This document shows, one piece after another, positions 13,376 through 14,821 of a stretch of DNA of 14,821 nucleotides. The stretch lies in the NCBI GenBank assembly GCA_946887155.1, contig CAMPKM010000025.1, positions 1 through 14,821 of the forward strand, given 5' to 3'. The notes beneath the pieces are model-generated. The model did not search any database. It was not told where the DNA came from and saw only the letters and a program-made list of their open reading frames with translations. Both the position numbers and the translations under genes were made by a program. Each line of letters starts with the position of its first letter. The stretch's first letter is position 1. Source of the DNA: an uncultured Gemmatimonadota bacterium (GTDB taxonomy: Bacteria > Gemmatimonadota > Gemmatimonadetes > Gemmatimonadales > Gemmatimonadaceae).

Positions 13376-14821
13376 CTACTCCGCTCGCAGTGATTCCGCC
13401 GGGCTCGTCCGACTTGCCTGTAGCGCGGGCATTAGCGCCGCGATGATTGCGGCCGAGAGCAAACAGCCCGTCGCAACAACCATGCTCGTCGCGTCGCTCG
13501 GCGCCACCTCGTAGAGGAACCCGCGTATCAGGCGCGACAGCAGCAGTGTGCCAACGATCCCGCTGAACGCTCCGATGACCACCGGTCTGAGCGCCTGCCG
13601 CACAACGCCAGACACCACCCGCGACGGCGACGCGCCCAGTGCAATCCGGATCCCGAACTCGGCGCGCCGGCGTGCCACGGCATAACGCACCGTGCCGTAC
13701 ACGCCCGCCGCCGAGAGCAGAACGGCAAGCACGGCGAACACGCCAAGGAAGAAGCGGAGCCGCAGCGGTTGGGCCAGCGCAGTCGCCACCACGCCTTCCA
13801 TCGATCCGACCCGCGTCACTGCGACGAGCGGATCGAGATCAGCGACCACTCTCCTGACCGCGGGAATGAGGGCGGCAGCAGGTCTCGTCGAGCGCAGCAC
13901 CAGCACACTTCCGGTCCGTCCGTTGGACTGCTCGAACGGCACGAACATGACGTATGGATTCGTACCGGTCATACTCGTCATCCGCGTTTCGCGCGCAACA
14001 CCGACGACCTCACGCGCCACCTTTGTGCCGGTCCACGCCGTGATCACATGTTTCCCGATGGGGCTCCGCCCGGGCCACATGGCGCGCGCAAAGGATTCGC
14101 TGACCACCGTGACCGGCACCGAATTCGCTCGATCCGTCTCATCGATCCCGCGGCCCTCGAAGATCCGCATACCCATCGCATCAAAAAAGCCTGTCGAGAC
14201 GATTCGATAGAGGACGTTAGGCCGGTTGGCGTCCGCGAGGTCGGGGCGGCCTTCTATGGATACAACGCTCTGGTATCCCCAGTCGCGCACCGGGAGGCGG
14301 TTGGTCATCCCTGACGCCGTGACACCAGGCAGGGCCGACGTGCCGGTGATGACGTCACGCAGGAACTGCGTCGTGACCTCATTCGAAACATCATCACGCG
14401 TTGTGAGTGTGAACGTGGTGACGCCACTCGCGACAAAGCCCGGATCGAGCGCACGAATCCGGTCCACTGAGCGGACGAGTAGCATGGCGCCCACAGCGAG
14501 CATGATGGCGAACGTGATCTGGCCGGCGATGATGGCCGTTTGAAAGCGCCGCGTGCCGCGCCTGAGACCGGATTCGCTCCGCTCACGCGACAGGGCAGGG
14601 TCGACACGTCGCTTGAGGAGGCCACGCGCGGGCGCAATTGAAATTGCGCCGGCGATGACGAGTGCGAGAGCGAAGGCGATGGTGGGCACGGCAGTTCCCG
14701 CCGTCATCGTTTCGCTGACGCCACTCCCAAGCGGCAACTGCGAAACGAGCAGGCGAAACCCGGCCATCGCCACCACAGCGCCAAGGCAAGCCGCGGCCAG
14801 TGACAACACGAGGGATTCGGC
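13376..14821 (-). CDS. Second ADOP-family permease, 3' part (5' end outside the window)
   Basis: The frame is open to the window edge, where the translation begins AESLVLSLAAACLG, the usual sequence just after the first FtsX core, so about the last 480 residues are present. Then follow a TM pair, the second unit opening with RRFQTAIIAGQITFAIMLAV, a MacB-like periplasmic domain with RLPVRDWGYQSVVSIEGRPD and GRGIDETD, and a final FtsX core with FGIRIALGASPSRVV and the end ASRTSPAESLRAE. It differs well enough from the ADOP at 2981-5656 to be an independent paralogue and not a recent copy. No ATPase gene is visible next to it. The GTG at 14809 is internal, not the true start. TAG at 13378-13376 is the stop. 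Confidence 0.9.
   Translation of the reverse strand, partial: AESLVLSLAAACLGAVVAMAGFRLLVSQLPLGSGVSETMTAGTAVPTIAFALALVIAGAISIAPARGLLKRRVDPALSRERSESGLRRGTRRFQTAIIAGQITFAIMLAVGAMLLVRSVDRIRALDPGFVASGVTTFTLTTRDDVSNEVTTQFLRDVITGTSALPGVTASGMTNRLPVRDWGYQSVVSIEGRPDLADANRPNVLYRIVSTGFFDAMGMRIFEGRGIDETDRANSVPVTVVSESFARAMWPGRSPIGKHVITAWTGTKVAREVVGVARETRMTSMTGTNPYVMFVPFEQSNGRTGSVLVLRSTRPAAALIPAVRRVVADLDPLVAVTRVGSMEGVVATALAQPLRLRFFLGVFAVLAVLLSAAGVYGTVRYAVARRRAEFGIRIALGASPSRVVSGVVRQALRPVVIGAFSGIVGTLLLSRLIRGFLYEVAPSDATSMVVATGCLLSAAIIAALMPALQASRTSPAESLRAE

Noticed and set aside
1..14821. tRNA, rRNA, CRISPR array, insertion sequence or riboswitch
   Set aside because: No regularly spaced repeats, no transposase-like translation, no tRNA or rRNA hallmarks and no riboswitch pattern that I could recognise on either strand.

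Overview
This is a GC-rich bacterial chromosome segment with about eleven recognisable protein genes or gene fragments, no RNA genes, no CRISPR array and no insertion sequence. The two very large ADOP-type permeases, the TIGR03545/TIGR03546 pair, the DUF2007 protein and the generally high GC at third codon positions fit Gemmatimonadota or Acidobacteriota, with Gemmatimonadota my first guess. That placement is inference; there is no marker gene here.

Layout. 1-1587: cassette-like accessory stretch on the + strand. It holds the last 27 codons of an unknown gene, a small putative secreted protein, and a stand-alone SecDF P1-head domain protein. The stretch ends in a long imperfect hairpin (1421-1519) that resembles an integron attC site. 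1588-6803: - strand block. Read 5' to 3' on that strand it is an ArsR-family regulator with a perfect operator-like palindrome over its start codon, an overlapping AHSA1/SRPBCC gene, a 288-bp gap, an 891-residue ADOP permease, a mini-ORF with a PadR-like N-terminus, and a ChrA-type chromate transporter. The last three are joined by ATGA stop/start overlaps. 7113-8342: + strand MltB-type lytic transglycosylase. 8400-12823: - strand genes for a multicopper oxidase, a free-methionine-(R)-sulfoxide reductase (GAF fold), and the overlapping TIGR03545/TIGR03546 envelope pair. 13021-13257: + strand DUF2007 protein. 13376-14821: a second ADOP permease, cut by the window edge.

Functional reading. The middle of the window has an envelope and stress flavour: chromate efflux, copper-dependent oxidase, methionine sulfoxide repair, peptidoglycan turnover and permeases with MacB-like periplasmic domains. 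Only the ArsR-AHSA1 pair, the ADOP/mini-ORF/chrA run and the TIGR03545/46 pair look like true operons.

Most interesting non-gene signals. (1) The doubly ATGA-coupled mini-ORF between the ADOP gene and chrA. (2) A recurring heptamer, CGTTAGG (reverse complement CCTAACG), both in genes and between them, in a sequence otherwise poor in TTAG/CTAA. (3) The attC-like hairpin behind the orphan SecDF domain. (4) The 12-4-12 palindrome covering the ArsR start codon, which suggests a leaderless autoregulated transcript. All counts were made by eye.
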